Shown: in pieces, positions 13,401-25,215 of the stretch
Position numbering within the stretch: position 1 is the first letter of the stretch
How the letters are laid out: each line of letters starts with the position of its first letter
Source: Serinus canaria
Lineage: Eukaryota > Chordata > Aves > Passeriformes > Fringillidae
Direction of reading: 5' to 3'
DNA: 64,000 nucleotides
Assembly (NCBI RefSeq): GCF_022539315.1
Contig: NC_066313.1
Coordinates: 27,875,059 to 27,939,058, forward strand
Notes under the pieces: model-generated
Told to the model about the DNA's origin: nothing
Databases searched by the model: none
Seen by the model: only the letters and a program-made list of their open reading frames with translations
Translations under genes and position numbers: made by a program

Positions 13401-14937
13401 CTAAAACTATGCAGGTTAGCCCAAATGCATGCTGACTAAAACTTCATGCACTCACTAACCACCAGATATTCACTCCATAGCAGAGAAAAACGTTGGGACA
13501 AAGGTTGCAGAGGCATTAGGTTTTTATCTGCTGACTATTTTTTCCCCTTACCCCTTCACCTAGAAATTGAAGTAGTTGGTGAGGAAGAGGCCCATAGCCC
13601 AAGATTATGAGAGTAGCTTTGGAATACTTGGCAATGACTGTAGATGTTTTCATATTTGAAGGGTTTTAAGACTTTCAAAAGCTCTGTGAATGTCACAAAA
13701 AAAAAGGGGAGATGAACCACTTCCACCTCTGTCATTACTTAAGTCTCATGCCTAGAAGGTGTGAAATTGAATTCTACTATACAAACACAGGAGGTGTGGA
13801 TGATTACTGAAAAAATTAGCAGTGATGTGGAGCTAATGAAAGAACTTGATGTGTCAAAATAAACGTGAGATGAAAGGAAGAGGGGCAAATCAGAAGCTTT
13901 TGAAAGACTGAGTGATCAAACAGCTCTGCAAAGTGTGGCACTGAGGTCCACTTTCAGTGTGTATGGAACGTGTGTCTAAAACATATTCTCACATTCTGAA
14001 ACCACTTCCTATGGTACCATAGTGCCCTACATGGCATATTCTCATTGCCACTCGACATTTCAGCATACCACACACCTTCTGACTCCCCATGTTTCTTTCT
14101 TATTGCTGTGCTACTTATTACAAATCCCTGAAATCTAAGGTGTTTCTGAGCAAGAATTTGTGAGGGTCGTTCAAGTAAAAAGGAAAAATTTGCCTCTTTC
14201 ATCTTCTTGGCCCCACCTCCTCATCCCCATGGGGCAGGAGAATAATTTTGCTCTCTACTCTCTAATTCCTATACTCTATTTCCATTCCCCCACCCCCAGG
14301 AATATCTCCGCCTCCTGAGTGCCCAGGGACCTCCTGGGTTTTGGCAGTACTTCATGGTATGTCAGTATTCCAGAGGTCAGCTGAGGATAAACTCTAATTG
14401 AAAGATATTAAAATAGGCTGCAAGGGACAAAAATTGAAAACCCCAAATCTATCAAGATCTGTTACTGATGAAGCATCTGAGCTGGCTACATTCTTAAAAG
14501 ATGCATCAAAAGTAATCTTTCAAACCCCTTCTTCAGGTCTCCATTGGCACCCCCAGAGGAAATAATTTCAAACTGTTCAGAGAGCAGCAATCCCGTTCTG
14601 GTCCTTGAAATCCTTCGAGCAACACACACCCACACACCAGCATTATTTTCTCACCTCCTCCGTATAAAAACAAAACAGAAACGTGAGAACAGTGGGCTGG
14701 AGATGGAGCTGCGGAAAGTGAAGTTGGAAGGATTAATTATGTAATACGCCCCCTCTCCCGCCCTTACCCACAGCAACACGAGTGAGGTAAACCCAATCCT
14801 CCCAGCTGACAACTCAGAACTAGAAAGTGCCCGGAGGAGTGAAAGCAAAATAAACGTGTGGGGAAGGTGGCGATGCACTCCTACAGAGGAAGATGTCATT
14901 AGGAAAAGGCTAAAAACAAGTTCAAATCACCTTTAGC
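10401..14937. other. Intergenic DNA just 5' of PRMT8
   Basis: No gene or known repeat family was recognised. The 16-base unit GCAATAAAAACCAATG occurs at 11465-11480 and again at 11514-11529. From about 14.5 kb GC content and CpG begin to rise towards the promoter. Distal enhancers for the neuronal expression of PRMT8 could lie here, but nothing specific can be pointed to. Confidence 0.55.
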
Positions 14938-15018
14938 CTCTTCCCTTCCCTCCCCAGCGAGACCTCTCCCTCCGCCTCTTCCCCTCTCCTCCCCCCCAGC
15001 TCCTCCTCCCCCCTTTTC
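14938..15018. repeat. C/T-rich tract upstream of the PRMT8 promoter
   Basis: About 80 bases are almost entirely pyrimidine on the + strand (runs such as CTCCTCCCCCCC at 14986-14997), broken by a short AGCGAGA and single G or AG steps. The opposite strand carries several G runs that could form a quadruplex. Such tracts are common near vertebrate promoters and bind Sp/KLF and hnRNP K-type factors, so a regulatory role is plausible but not shown. Confidence 0.6.
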
Positions 15019-15478
15019 AGCAGGAGCTGCAGCCGGATCGGGACTGTATTCCTCCAGTTCACGGCTCTCTCACGGAGCGTGGATCCTCCTGAAAAACTTC
15101 AAGTAAAACAGGAGCTGGGAGAACACACACACGAGAAGATATATTAAGAAAGCAGGTTTGCTACTTAACTCGGAGGAAAGAAGCTGGAGCAGACTTCTTC
15201 GGTTGCTCTCTAAGAGCCTTGCCGAGAGTCCTTGCAAAGAAAAGTGTTGCTGATTCAAAAGAAGAGGAGGGATGGGGAAGAGAAAAAAAATTGTGCATGT
15301 CTGTGTGAGAGGGAGACAACGTGTGTGCGCGTACGTGTGAATGCGTGCTTGTGTGTGAGAGGGTGTAGGCGACGGGTGGGGGGAGCTTGAAATTATATTT
15401 TTTTTTTTCCCCTACGAAAGACACGTGAATGCAATTCCCAGTGAGGGGCACCAAGCTCTGCCCAAGAGCAGAAGGGGT

Positions 15479-15566
15479 AGGGAGAGGGAAAGGGAGAAGA
15501 GAAGGAAGGGAAAAGGAGAGGGAAGGGCAGAGGGGGGGAGGAGGGAGGGAGGAGGAGGAGAAGGGA
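15479..15566. repeat. Polypurine (G/A) tract, 88 bases with one interruption
   Basis: All bases from 15479 to 15566 are A or G except a single C at 15528. The tract has mirror-like GGGA and GGAG steps and a run of seven Gs at 15532-15538, so triplex (H-DNA) or G-quadruplex formation is possible. It lies about 600 bases 5' of the PRMT8 start codon. It may be in the promoter or in transcribed leader, depending on the unknown start site. Confidence 0.75.
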
Positions 15567-15973
15567 TTTCTATTTCAGAAGACGTTCATAGAAAGAGGGT
15601 GGCAAATTCTGTGACCGTCTTTAAAGGAAGTGTCCTGGGACGTAGAGAGAAAGAAAGAAGCCCAAAGAAGGAAAATAAAGGGCTATGATTTCCTTGTCCT
15701 GTTGCTTTGTCTCTGGCTCCCTCTGCCTCTGGAAGAGTAGCCACAGGACACAAAGATGCCCAGCTGGTCACTGCACGCCCAAGTTCAGTTTAGCTGGTGC
15801 TTCTCTCCTGTTTAGCCTGACTGCTTTCTCTGAAGGGGAGGACTCATAGCCCGACAGCCTTTTAGTTTAACCTGAAGAGTGTGTGCCGCCTCTCTCTGCC
15901 CACCCCAAGAACTCGCTGGAGGTGGAGGAGAGGGGAGAAAGAGGAGGACTTGAAAGTGCCTGAGGAGCTCCCG

Positions 15974-16030
15974 ATGCTAAGAGGAGACAAACATTCCTGT
16001 GGACGACGCAGAAAGGACAAAGCTGACTGA
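15974..16030 (+). other. Upstream ORF, 18 codons, in the PRMT8 leader
   Basis: An ATG at 15974 opens an 18-codon frame closed by TGA at 16028-16030, in a different frame from PRMT8 and ending 127 bases before its start codon. Its context is weak (C at -3, C at +4), so most scanning ribosomes would pass it, and the gap would allow reinitiation. There are no other ATGs between its stop and 16158. It matters only if transcription starts upstream of 15974. The encoded peptide is basic and has no recognisable motif. Confidence 0.4.
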
Positions 16031-16157
16031 TTTATTGCTGTTTTCCATATTTTTTTTTTTTATCTCCCTGTCCTTTGGCGCACATCAGTGTTTGGAGATC
16101 TTTGAAAACACAAACCAAAACATCAGCCCCGAAGCCCCAACCCCTTGGCTAGCTCTT

Positions 16158-16232
16158 ATGGGAATGAAACACTCCTCCCGCTGCCTGCTCCTAAGGAGGA
16201 AAATGGCGGAGAACGCTGCCGACAGCACCGAG
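16158..16232 (+). CDS. PRMT8: PRMT8 coding exon 1: N-myristoylation-type N-terminus
   Basis: The exon encodes residues 1-25, beginning MGMKHSSRCLLLRRKM and ending at E25 before the donor gtgagt. ATG 16158 is the first in-frame ATG after an in-frame TAA at 15978. Gly2 followed by a short polar-basic stretch is the classic N-myristoylation signature; mammalian PRMT8 is reported to be myristoylated and plasma-membrane associated, and R8, R13, R14 and K15 would help bind acidic lipids. Cys9 could be a second acylation site, which is only an inference. The start context is mediocre (C at -3, G at +4), whereas Met16 at 16203 has A at -3 and G at +4, so shorter forms lacking Gly2 are possible. The exon lies inside a CpG island. 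The 5' boundary given is the coding start, not the transcription start. Confidence 0.95.
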
Positions 16233-16720
16233 GTGAGTAAGGATGCGAGCCGGAGCCGGCGCCGCGCTCCCCCAGCCCCGAGCACTGATCCCCGGGCAGA
16301 AGCAGCAGGAAGTGCAGAACAACTTTCCCGGCCCCTCCGGCCAGCTCCTGCCTGCCGTGCTGCTGTGGGTTCCTGCATTCGCCCCCCCTCTCCCCCCCAC
16401 CTCCCTCCCCCCGGATCCCTCCGTTCCCGGCGGGCAGAGAAGTTTGCCCGGCGCCGAGCCCTCCGAGCGCTCGGGGCTGGCGGGGCCGCCGCTCCGCGGC
16501 CGCTTCCCGGGAAGTTGGGTGGCCTTGCGGAGCGGAGGCTCCGCGGGCTGTCGGCTCCGGGGGCAGCGGGGGAGGGCGGCGGTAATTCGGGTGTTGGACG
16601 CGCCGAAAGGGACAGACCGTCTCTTGCGGCAGCACCTTGGCCAGCTCCCCGTGCTTTCCGCCGGCAGCCTTGGCCGGGATCGTTCGGGGCCACTTTAGGA
16701 GCATCCGCGTCTCTGCAGCA
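16195..16720. promoter_or_regulatory. CpG island over exon 1 and the start of intron 1
   Basis: This is the only strongly CpG-rich stretch in the window, with dense CG dinucleotides, GC-box-like GGGCGG cores around 16567 and a GGCGGGGG near 16754. Elsewhere CpG is scarce, as in most vertebrate DNA. A CpG island over the first exon is typical of a promoter-proximal region. Open frames of up to about 300 codons seen here on both strands are a by-product of GC richness and are not called as genes. The exact transcription start cannot be read from the sequence. Confidence 0.8.
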
Positions 16721-19700
16721 TCCTGGATATTACCAGAGCGGAGCTGCCCGAGGCGGGGGCTGTCCGGCTGGCCTGGGCAGTGCCGAAAATAGCTTTGCAC
16801 TGCCTTCAGGCCGGGAGGGTACCTTGAGAGGTCTCAGGTTTTCTGCAAGAAATCCACCCCATCCCCGCCACTCCCCCACCCGTTACCTTCTGCTTCCTCA
16901 ACACTGGGGTTGAGCAGCCCCTGTTTACTTGTCTGGGGCTGTCTTGACCTCACTGAGACTTCTCAGGGCATACAGCAGTGTGCGAAGTCTCAGGTCTGGA
17001 AAAGCAGAAGGATGCAGGATGCGGTCCCAGCATCTCTGTGAGCATGTGAGAAGGAGACAGGCGAAAGTGCGAGCGTGTGCCAAACTCGCTGTTTCTATTA
17101 ATAGCCTGTGCCTAGCACTCTGACTGAACACTTAACACATGCTTTAGCAAGATGCAGCACAGCCATGTACAGATCCCACGGACACTGCACCCCAAACAAC
17201 TTTACAGCTTTGCCCTTGCAGGGGCAGCACTGAACCTTCTCTCCAGTTACCCCACAGAGGGAATAAAGAGCAAAACCTACTGTGAACACATGACTATTCC
17301 ATTCTTTATTATTTCCACATCTCTGCCTAATGTCTCCTTCTTTCAGTTAGTCCTCCCAGTAGGTGTCCTGCTCGCTCATGAATTCCATCCACATTTCTCC
17401 TCACAATAGTGTTCTCTCTGCTTGACCTTCATGAATGTGCCTCCTCTGCCGTGCCAGGTGAACAGCCAAATTTTCTTAAATGAATATGATGTAAGCACTA
17501 AATCAAAGAACATGCCTGCTACTGCACTACAAGCCCATAGAGTACTGCTTGCAGAAAAGGCATCTATAAATAGCAAGAAGTCTGGCTGCACATCTGTAAA
17601 CTGTCGTAGTCCTGACAGCACATATTGCATTATAGGTCCCAGGATCCCAGGACAGGATTGCAACAAGAAATGTACAAGCACAGACAGTTCCTTTCAAAGC
17701 CATTTTTGTCAATGGAAATTGTTTTTAGACAGAGAAAATAGGTGAAAAGAGCTCTTTAAAGATTCCTCTTCTATTTCATTCACTCTTAGCACATTTTTAT
17801 CGTTTAATCATATTTTCCAGCTTGTGCAATGCTGCACACGCTGCAATGTCATTTTATGGAGAAGGATTTTTTTAACAAAAACAGATTCATTCCAATGCTG
17901 CATACAGGTTAGGAGAATATTAGAATGCTGTGCTTCGTCTCCTCAGAGTATCCATCAGTGACAGACTTGTGAAATGAGAGTGAAAATATTGCAGATTAGG
18001 CATATCCTGCTCCATAACCTTTCAGAAAATCAGAAGGGATACATTTGTAACCCCTGCCTAGATATTTTCTATTTTCCTAATGTTCATATTTCTGATATGG
18101 TCTGAGAGAAGCTGTCTGTCTGCATATGTGCTGAGGTAGAAGTGCACCAAGCAAAATATGCCAAGACCTGTGAAGCTCTTTTACTCATCAAGCATCTATA
18201 TTTAGCAAAGCCATATGATACCACTTTGACCTTCAAACCTGTATTTCTCTAACTTTCTCCTGAAGTTAACAAATATGTGTGACAGAAGCAATACTGGACA
18301 AAATATCTCACTTTTGGACTTACCACAGTGTCAGAGAAAATCAGGAATTGGTATAAATTTGCTTCATATGAAACAAATGGGGTACCAGTAATACTCATTA
18401 TTTGATATTAAATTTCTGAAGAATTTTTGATGTCACAGTCATTTAGCCATGATATAAACAAAATCAGCAGTAATGAGAGAGGAAGAATTAAAACATTTAA
18501 CAACTTGTCAGAATGCCCTTCTACCAAATTATTCCAAAGACCTTCTGGTTCTTGCTTAGATTGATTTGACCCAATTTATTTGTGTTACAGCTTCATAGTA
18601 TATTTTTCATATTTCAGGATTTTTTTTTTTTAATCTACCACAACTAAGAGCATTTATTCAAAGTTTTAGTCAAATAAGGCAAGTATACTCTTTCAGTTGT
18701 AGGGCAGTTTAAAACAAAACATCAAGTCAAGGAACATGGACACTGCATGAAAAACTTTTTATTCCCTTGACTACCCTCTGTTGCCCATGCTACCTCTTCA
18801 GCTTAAAGAGCTTAAAGAAGTGATGAGAGCAGGCACAGACAAGGAAAAAGCAAAGCTACAGTAAGACAGCACTCACTGTTGCCTCCATTAGAAATACAGA
18901 ATAGAAAAGCAATTCTCACTAGCATTACTTTCCAGTCAAGGAAGACACCTTGTGTTACCAGGAAACCTAGAGGAGTGCGCTCCCATGGTTCCAGCTGTAC
19001 AGACATTGACATCACTGGGATCCCCACAGCCTTATATCTTGATACAAAACATGCTCAAGTGAGTCCAAGTGTTGCCACAGGTGCTGCTGGGCCTTGGATC
19101 AGAATATCAGAACTATCAGAATGGTTTTGCAGTTTATTTCGCTGATAACAGTCTGTTATCAGTCTATCTGCCAGAGTTTATGTAGGACCAGTGGTTTGTT
19201 GTATGTGTTTATAGTACCCTGAGAATACACAGTGTTTTGTAGAAAAATGAAAGTCAAGGGGGGAAAACACCTAAGATTATTCTATTTAGACCCTCACTAA
19301 ATGCCACAGGGTCCCACTAATAGGAAACCTGCCAGAATTGTTTCAGATCCGTGTCTGAAGAACACAAGGAAAAAAGATGCAGAAAATCTTTATTGCCCAT
19401 GGCCATCACATGAATATTAAGAGATGTTCCACTGGAACAAAAGCTTAAGAATCTCTCCTCAAGATACAAGAATGAACCTCTGTGTCTTTAGTCATGAAAG
19501 GAGGATTGTCTAAATAAAACAGACAATCTGCATAAATAACAGATGCAGAATTGCATTCTCTGCAAATAATTAAAGACCCTCTGACAGAAAACAAACTAAA
19601 AGAGAAACTGTTCTTTGTAGAATGCATGCACAAAGGTTCTGCAAAATTCGTGGTGCTGACCTGCTGTAGATTTTGGGTTCTGGTTTTTTTTGTTTTAAAT

Positions 19701-19837
19701 GTATTATTTGGAATCCTTATCAATAGTAGGCCTGATATCAGTGATGGAGAAAAAAAATCTGAAAGGAGTGTGATTTCACAAGAAGTGTGCCTGGCTGTAA
19801 CTTGTGAGCCTGTGCCAAGTGAAGGGAACACAACCAT

Positions 19838-20190
19838 AAAATCATAGAATAGTTTGAGTTGGAAGGAAAATTTCAGGTCATCTACTCCCCCACCTTGCCA
19901 TGGGGAGGATATCTTCGACTTGACCAGGTTGCTCAGAGCCCCATCCAACCTGACATTGAATGCTTTCATAGATGAGGTGTTAATCACCTCTCTGGGCAAC
20001 CTGTGCCAGTGCTTCACCATCCTCACTGTGAAAAATTTCTTCCTTATGTCTTGTCTATATATAAATCTAGTCTAAATCAACCCTCCTTTAGTTTAAAACC
20101 ATAATGCCCTTGTCCTGCCACAACAGGTCCTGCTACAAAGTTTGTCCCCATCTTTCCCGTAGGCCCCCTTTGAGTACTGAGAAGGTGCAG
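19838..20190 (-). mobile_element. CR1 LINE 3' fragment, minus strand
   Basis: The + strand shows the standard antisense CR1 order: ATCATAGAATAGTTTGAGTT, CACCTTGCCATGGGGAGG, GACCAGGTTGCTCAGAGCCC, CATCCAACCTGACATTGAAT, GGGCAACCTGTGCCAGTGC, TTCTTCCTTATGTC and AGGCCCCCTTTGAGTACTGA. It is well preserved and so moderately young, truncated at its 5' end as almost all CR1 copies are. The minus strand has a 193-codon frame overlapping it that is not a gene. Confidence 0.95.
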
Positions 20191-22744
20191 TAACCACAAA
20201 GTGCTGCAGTAGCACAAAGTGCCAGGGTTTGTGTGCACATCCAGAAGATATCTACCTGTGACAGGCTAGTGTCTGACCTAAACAATCCTAGAACTGGAAA
20301 CTGATCTGGTTTTGTACAATCTAATTGCTCAGTAACTTCATAAAAGCTATTCTTGTGCTGAAGGCTTCACAGTCTATAGAGAGAAAATATTCTTGTCTCA
20401 TTGCTAAGAATAGAGGGATCAGTTAATTTATTTATGGTAGCATAATGGAGTCCTCCCAGAATGACCTATTATGCAAACCTTGGGCTTTGGTTAGATTTGG
20501 GCTAACATGCCTAATAGATGTTCTTCCCTAAACAGATGAATAAAATGGATTCAGGATTGTGTGACCCAGGTCACCAAAGGTAACTGACTGTTTTGTTGTC
20601 AGAAGTGGGGAGGTTAAAGTGTTCTATCTGCCTGAAATCCAGTCATACCACTGCTGAGGGGAAAAAAGATATTATAGAATCTATTGAAACCATGAGCTTC
20701 TATTTGTGATTTATGAGTAGGAAGAGGGATTTCTCCTTAATAAGCTACCAAAGTAGAAATTAACAGAAGAACAGGACTGTGTGTAACAGAGAAAATTGGA
20801 CTGAATTTATTCAGTAATCCAAACCTGGTTATTGTGCTGGGTGATCTTGCAGATATAATTAATTCTCTCTAAGCTTTTCCCTTCATCCTAGTGGATTCTG
20901 TGGTTCATTAGTGAGAGGTCTTGTAGAAATTTCTCATTTGGTGTTATTGAATTGCTAAGAACAGCATATATGAATGAACATTAATGAGTGGGTGATGTTT
21001 ACCCAAGAGAGAAATGGCACTGCTCTATGGTGTGCATCTTGTGCTGACAGAAGTCACAAGAGGTCTGGCCTGGTGTCCCAGAGCCAGCTGAGGAGGCAGT
21101 TTGTAACACAAATTTCAACCTCACTGAGTGCCCACATGCTTGTGTCACATAACTTTGAACAGGAAAAGTTGTGGGTGTGTGCAAGTGGTGTAGGTGAGCT
21201 ACAGAGACCAGACCACTGGCTCATGATCCAGAGGTGTTGTGCTGCTGACAAGGCAGTCAGAAAGCTGACCCAGGATGTCAGGGCTTCACTGAGGGTGTAG
21301 CCAAGTTCCCAAGGGCCATAGAGGCAGCTCTGAGTTAAAGCAGGGCATATTCCACCTCCAACACATGCTGATCCTTTACAATGCTCCTAGGAGAACTGGG
21401 TTGCCCATGCTATTAGAACTAGCACAAGGTACTAGCACAAGGTGGATCTTACATAGTCATAGGGGCTTTTTTGGTTTCTAGCCAATTCAAGAGTGGGGGA
21501 GCAGAATTATGGCTCTGAGCCACCTTCTACAACTTCAGCTGTGCAGAACATTAATTTAGCTCAGCTGAAGATAGAGCTAAATGCATTCCACTCCTTTTCC
21601 AAATTTAATACTTTAAGTTCAGGGTATTGACCATGATATTTTGGCCCCATTGAAGAAATAGATTTTAGTTGGCATTAATAATAGAGATAGGCTGAAGAAA
21701 CACTTATGCTTAAGTAAAGAGTAACAGCAATCACTCAAAGCAGAGTTTCAAGATAAAGATACCTTATCATGGTTCATCCTCTGCCAGCATAGGGTTGTTT
21801 TAGTGAGTAATGTTTTAGTGTCAAGAAGACTGGGATTTTTAGAAAGGGTCTGGTTCATATTGGTGACATCATGGGCCAAATCACATTGTGTCCTTGTGCC
21901 AATGCTAAAAGAGGACTTCCATGCTAGTAAGCAGGTTTTAATGACACTTTTTTTTCAACCTCAGTTGAAAACATTTTTTTCAACCTCAGTCGTTGTGAAA
22001 AGCACAAAATTCTTCAGACAAGAGCACAAGATATTCTGTAGATGATAGATTCTGTAATTGTTCTACATCCATACAAAAAGTGAGCTTAGCAAGAGTGATT
22101 CACATGCCTTCCAAAGCTGCATCCTGATTGTGAAAGATGAAGGCTTGTGCCTTTACTGGTAAAGGCAGAGCAGAGAAATACTTACAGGTAAAAAAGCATT
22201 GAATCTATTATTTTCATAAGATTTTGTCTCAGCCTTTCTGAGTTTGCAGCCAAGTTCAGTCCCTTGACTGGTGAGATAACGAACAGCTGAAGGGGGTGAA
22301 TGATGAAACTTTTTGCTCCTACTTCTGATTCCACAGAGAATTCTGCGTACCTGCTGCCCTGATCACTAGCTTTGATTCTGTATTTATTTTGATCTAGAAG
22401 TTTGGGATAAAATGGTTCTTTTCCATATTTTTATTTTTTCTTTGGGAGTAACCTCTAATTAACAGAAACAAAAAGGAAGCAAAGAGGAGATTACCCAATC
22501 AGCGGTTGAGTTGATGACCACATGGGTGTCTTCCTCATGCCAGAATGGAGCAATTGTTGATTAATCACAGCCTACCTGTCTCCTTCCTGTGTTCTTGAAC
22601 AGGTCCTGGGTGGCTTCATCATGTTTTTTGGCACGGTATTTCTTTAAGGGTGTTGCGTGGGAGCTGAGTTACTTCACAGTGATGGCGACAGGATGGACAC
22701 TACTTAATTCTTTTTATTTCACTTTTAAGCTGAGATTAAACTTG

Positions 22745-23085
22745 TGGAGGGGCAGGTACTGATCTCTTCACCCTTGTGACCAGTGACAGGGCTTGATGGA
22801 ATGGCATGAAGCTGAGTCAGGAAAGGCTTAGGCTGGATATCAGGAAGAGTTTTCTACCCAAAGGGTATTTGGGTACTGGAACAGGCTCTCCAGGGAAGTT
22901 GTCACAGCACCAAGCCTGACAGAGTTCAAGAAGTGTTTGGACAACACTCTCAGGCACACAGTGTGATTTTTGGGGATGTCCTGTGCAGGGCCAGGAGCTG
23001 GACTCAATGACCCCTCAATGGGTCCCTTCCAACTCAGCTTATTCTATGATGCTATGACTCCACAATTCTGTGATTGATTCTATGA
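22745..23085 (+). mobile_element. CR1 LINE 3' fragment, plus strand
   Basis: The order GGCAGGTACTGATCTCTTC, GACCAGTGACAGGGCTTGAT, AGGCTGGATATCAGGAAGAG, TACTGGAACAGGCTCTCCAG, CACCAAGCCTGACAGAGTTC and GGTCCCTTCCAACTCAGC is the CR1 3' UTR. It ends in several ATTCTATGAT-like octamers, the CR1 3' terminus. It is a good, moderately young copy in the same orientation as PRMT8. Confidence 0.96.
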
Positions 23086-23763
23086 TTTAAGAGGTACAGT
23101 AAGGTCAAGGATGATAGCTTTACATATTTTTTATGTGCTAGATTTGCTAAATCCCAGATCTGAAAAATAAAGAACCCCAATATTTTAAAAGGCATGTAAA
23201 ATGGTGTCTTTTCCATGATCTACATAATTGCAAAAATGGAAACTCACTTTAAAAATCTGGGACAGAAAATCTATTTATCTTCATTTTATTGCATCAACAA
23301 TTCAGAGATTTAAAGACCAGAACTGGAAATAAGGCAGACTCATTTTCAAAAGCACTCACTGCCAAGTTCACTTTTCTGAAAATTCTGTTAAGTGCAGAAA
23401 TTAAAGATAATTTTCCTTTGTATTTTGAGTGTGAAATGCTAGGTGATCATAAATAAAATCTCAATGTTTTTCTTTCCAAAATGAACAGAATATTTTAGTA
23501 ATAAAACATTTGAAAGGATATTAAGGTGAGAAAAAATTGTTTAGCTGAAATTTTTGACAGAGAAACAATAATGAAGGTGAAGAGAATACCATTCTCCCTC
23601 AGTTAAAATATCCTGTCCTGCAGTGCATGCTTTTGGAAGTTTGTGAGTATTGAGGACTGTACCTGGGTCCTTTCCTCACAGACTGAATTCCTCTTTAAAA
23701 AGAGGCATTACCACTTTTTCTAACCATTGCTCACAAAAAAAGGAGTTACTTAAGCTCTTAAGC

Positions 23764-23831
23764 TTTTCCTTTTTTTTTTCCTTTTTTTTTCTTTTTTTTT
23801 TCTTTTTTTTCTTTTTTTTTCTTTTTTTTTT
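23764..23831. repeat. T-rich simple repeat (T8-11 C)n
   Basis: Seven runs of eight to eleven Ts are separated by single or double Cs over 68 bases. It is a low-complexity tract deep in intron 1 with no nearby AG-bounded exon that matches PRMT8, so there is no reason to see it as a splice site tract. Confidence 0.9.
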
Positions 23832-24784
23832 GAGGGGTGGGAACCCACCTTGGAAGAAGGGCATGGAGGTGGGTATTTTCTAAGACATTGTTTGATACCA
23901 CTGTCTTCCTCAGCTGTTCCTGGTGCCAAACTCTTCACCATAGTGCAGCTGGCAAGCTTCCCATTCAGCATTCTGTTTGGTCTAGAGCACACACTTCAGT
24001 TCCTTGTGCTCTCCTTGTCCTGTCCCAAGGTACCAAGCATATTTGAGACATTCTGCCACAGTTCCTCCCTGGTCCCCCTTTTTGAAAGAAAAAGTAGCAC
24101 TTCCATCTCTTGTGTCAGCACGGTGAAAGTCAACATCTACTGTCTGGGAAGCAGTAATATGTTGTAATACTGCAAGAAGTGGTGTTGAAGTGTTCCCTCA
24201 GTGGCCACAAAGCACACCTGGGGTCATGTGTGGCCTCCCAGTTCTCCTGTTCTACTTGTCCTTTTTTGGCCAGACAGCTTATGTTTCATTGCTTCCAATG
24301 GGACCAGGAAGGCTCAGACCTGGTCTCAGAGCCCAGAATAATGTGTGACCTAGACAGGGCCTTCCAACAACAATCCACCAGTTCAAACTTGTTCTACTTT
24401 GGACCTTAAGTTCTCATTTAGATAGGAAGAGAGGAGATGTTGCCATCTGTTTCAGTTTTTGGTTGTGTCCATGTGCTATTCTTCAATCCATTGTGAAATT
24501 TGACCCCAGCTTGGGAGAAAGACCAGCCACTGATATTCTTTTCCTTAGTCACGAACTGGGAAATAATTTACCCTTCCTGTAACTCATTCTGAACTACTTC
24601 TATTTGAGGACCAAAGATCTCATGACTGAGCTCCATAGTGCACATTAACCTGTCTGAAGTAAAGGATTTGTACTTTTTTATTTTACTCTGCTGTGATTTA
24701 CATTAGGATATATCAGGAGTAACACCTCTGAGTCCTATAGAAATAGGGATCCAGTGGTGTGGCAAAACCAGACGTGTTGATTTG
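23832..24784. other. Intron 1 stretch, mildly GC-richer, unidentified
   Basis: This 950 bp segment is less AT-rich than its flanks and carries overlapping open frames of up to about 105 codons on the + strand. None has a recognisable domain. It could be a diverged repeat; I could not assign it. Confidence 0.4.
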
Positions 24785-25215
24785 GGCAAACTTTTGCAGA
24801 CCATCTCATGCAACCTCATGGCCAGGAAGGAACAGTTTCCAGCATTAGATCATGTTGCTGTCTCTGGCCAAGTCTTGAAAATTTCCAAGCACAGAGATTC
24901 CACTGCTTCTCTGGGTAACCCCTTCCAGGGCTGCACCCTCAGCAGACCTCTCAGAGAACAAGTTTTTCTTATTGTCCATCCGAACCTCAATAATTGCAGG
25001 TTGTGACCTTTTCACCTCATTAACTCATCTGCTAGTATTTAGAAGAGTTCTCTTCCATATTCCTTGTAACTATCTTTCAAGTACTTGCAGGCTGCTGTTA
25101 GACTGTCCCTTAGTCTCCTCTTTCACAAATCAAGTTCAGAACACTGCAATCTCTTCTTACAGGTTGTCTTCTCAGGCCCGTGACCATTCCATTATACAGA
25201 GTCTTGCTTACCTCT
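24785..25215 (-). mobile_element. CR1 LINE 3' fragment, minus strand, diverged
   Basis: The + strand shows AGACCATCTCATGCAACCTC, TTCCAAGCACAGAGATTCCA, CTGCTTCTCTGGGTAACCCC, AAGTACTTGCAGGCTGCTGT and CCTCTTTCACAAATCAAG in the order of an antisense CR1 extending further 5' than most. Divergence is substantial, so it is older than the 19.8 and 22.7 kb copies. Confidence 0.75.

Larger units (their letters stand above)
15019..16157 (+). promoter_or_regulatory. PRMT8: Core promoter and 5' leader region of PRMT8 (start site unresolved)
   Basis: This is the block between the C/T-rich tract and the PRMT8 start codon. It includes GT-rich DNA at 15300-15365, an E-box CACGTG core at 15422-15427, a long G/A tract, and a stretch that probably belongs to the transcribed leader. 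I see no convincing TATA box at a fixed distance from an initiator, in keeping with a CpG-type dispersed promoter. The leader could be one exon contiguous with exon 1 or could include further upstream noncoding exons; RNA data would be needed to tell. Confidence 0.5.

Noticed and set aside
16085..16800. Minus-strand open frames of 202 and 214 codons opposite exon 1
   Set aside because: They are rich in Ala, Arg, Gly and Pro, as expected for any frame in a CpG island, have no domain and are antisense to a real exon.
15999..16913. A 304-codon open frame on the + strand over PRMT8 exon 1 and the start of intron 1
   Set aside because: It begins at GTG, not ATG, and only codons 16158-16232 match PRMT8; the rest runs through the gtgagt donor into a GC-rich island where stops are rare.
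19445..20026. A 193-codon minus-strand frame
   Set aside because: About a third of it is the CR1 fragment at 19838-20190 and the rest has no recognisable domain.
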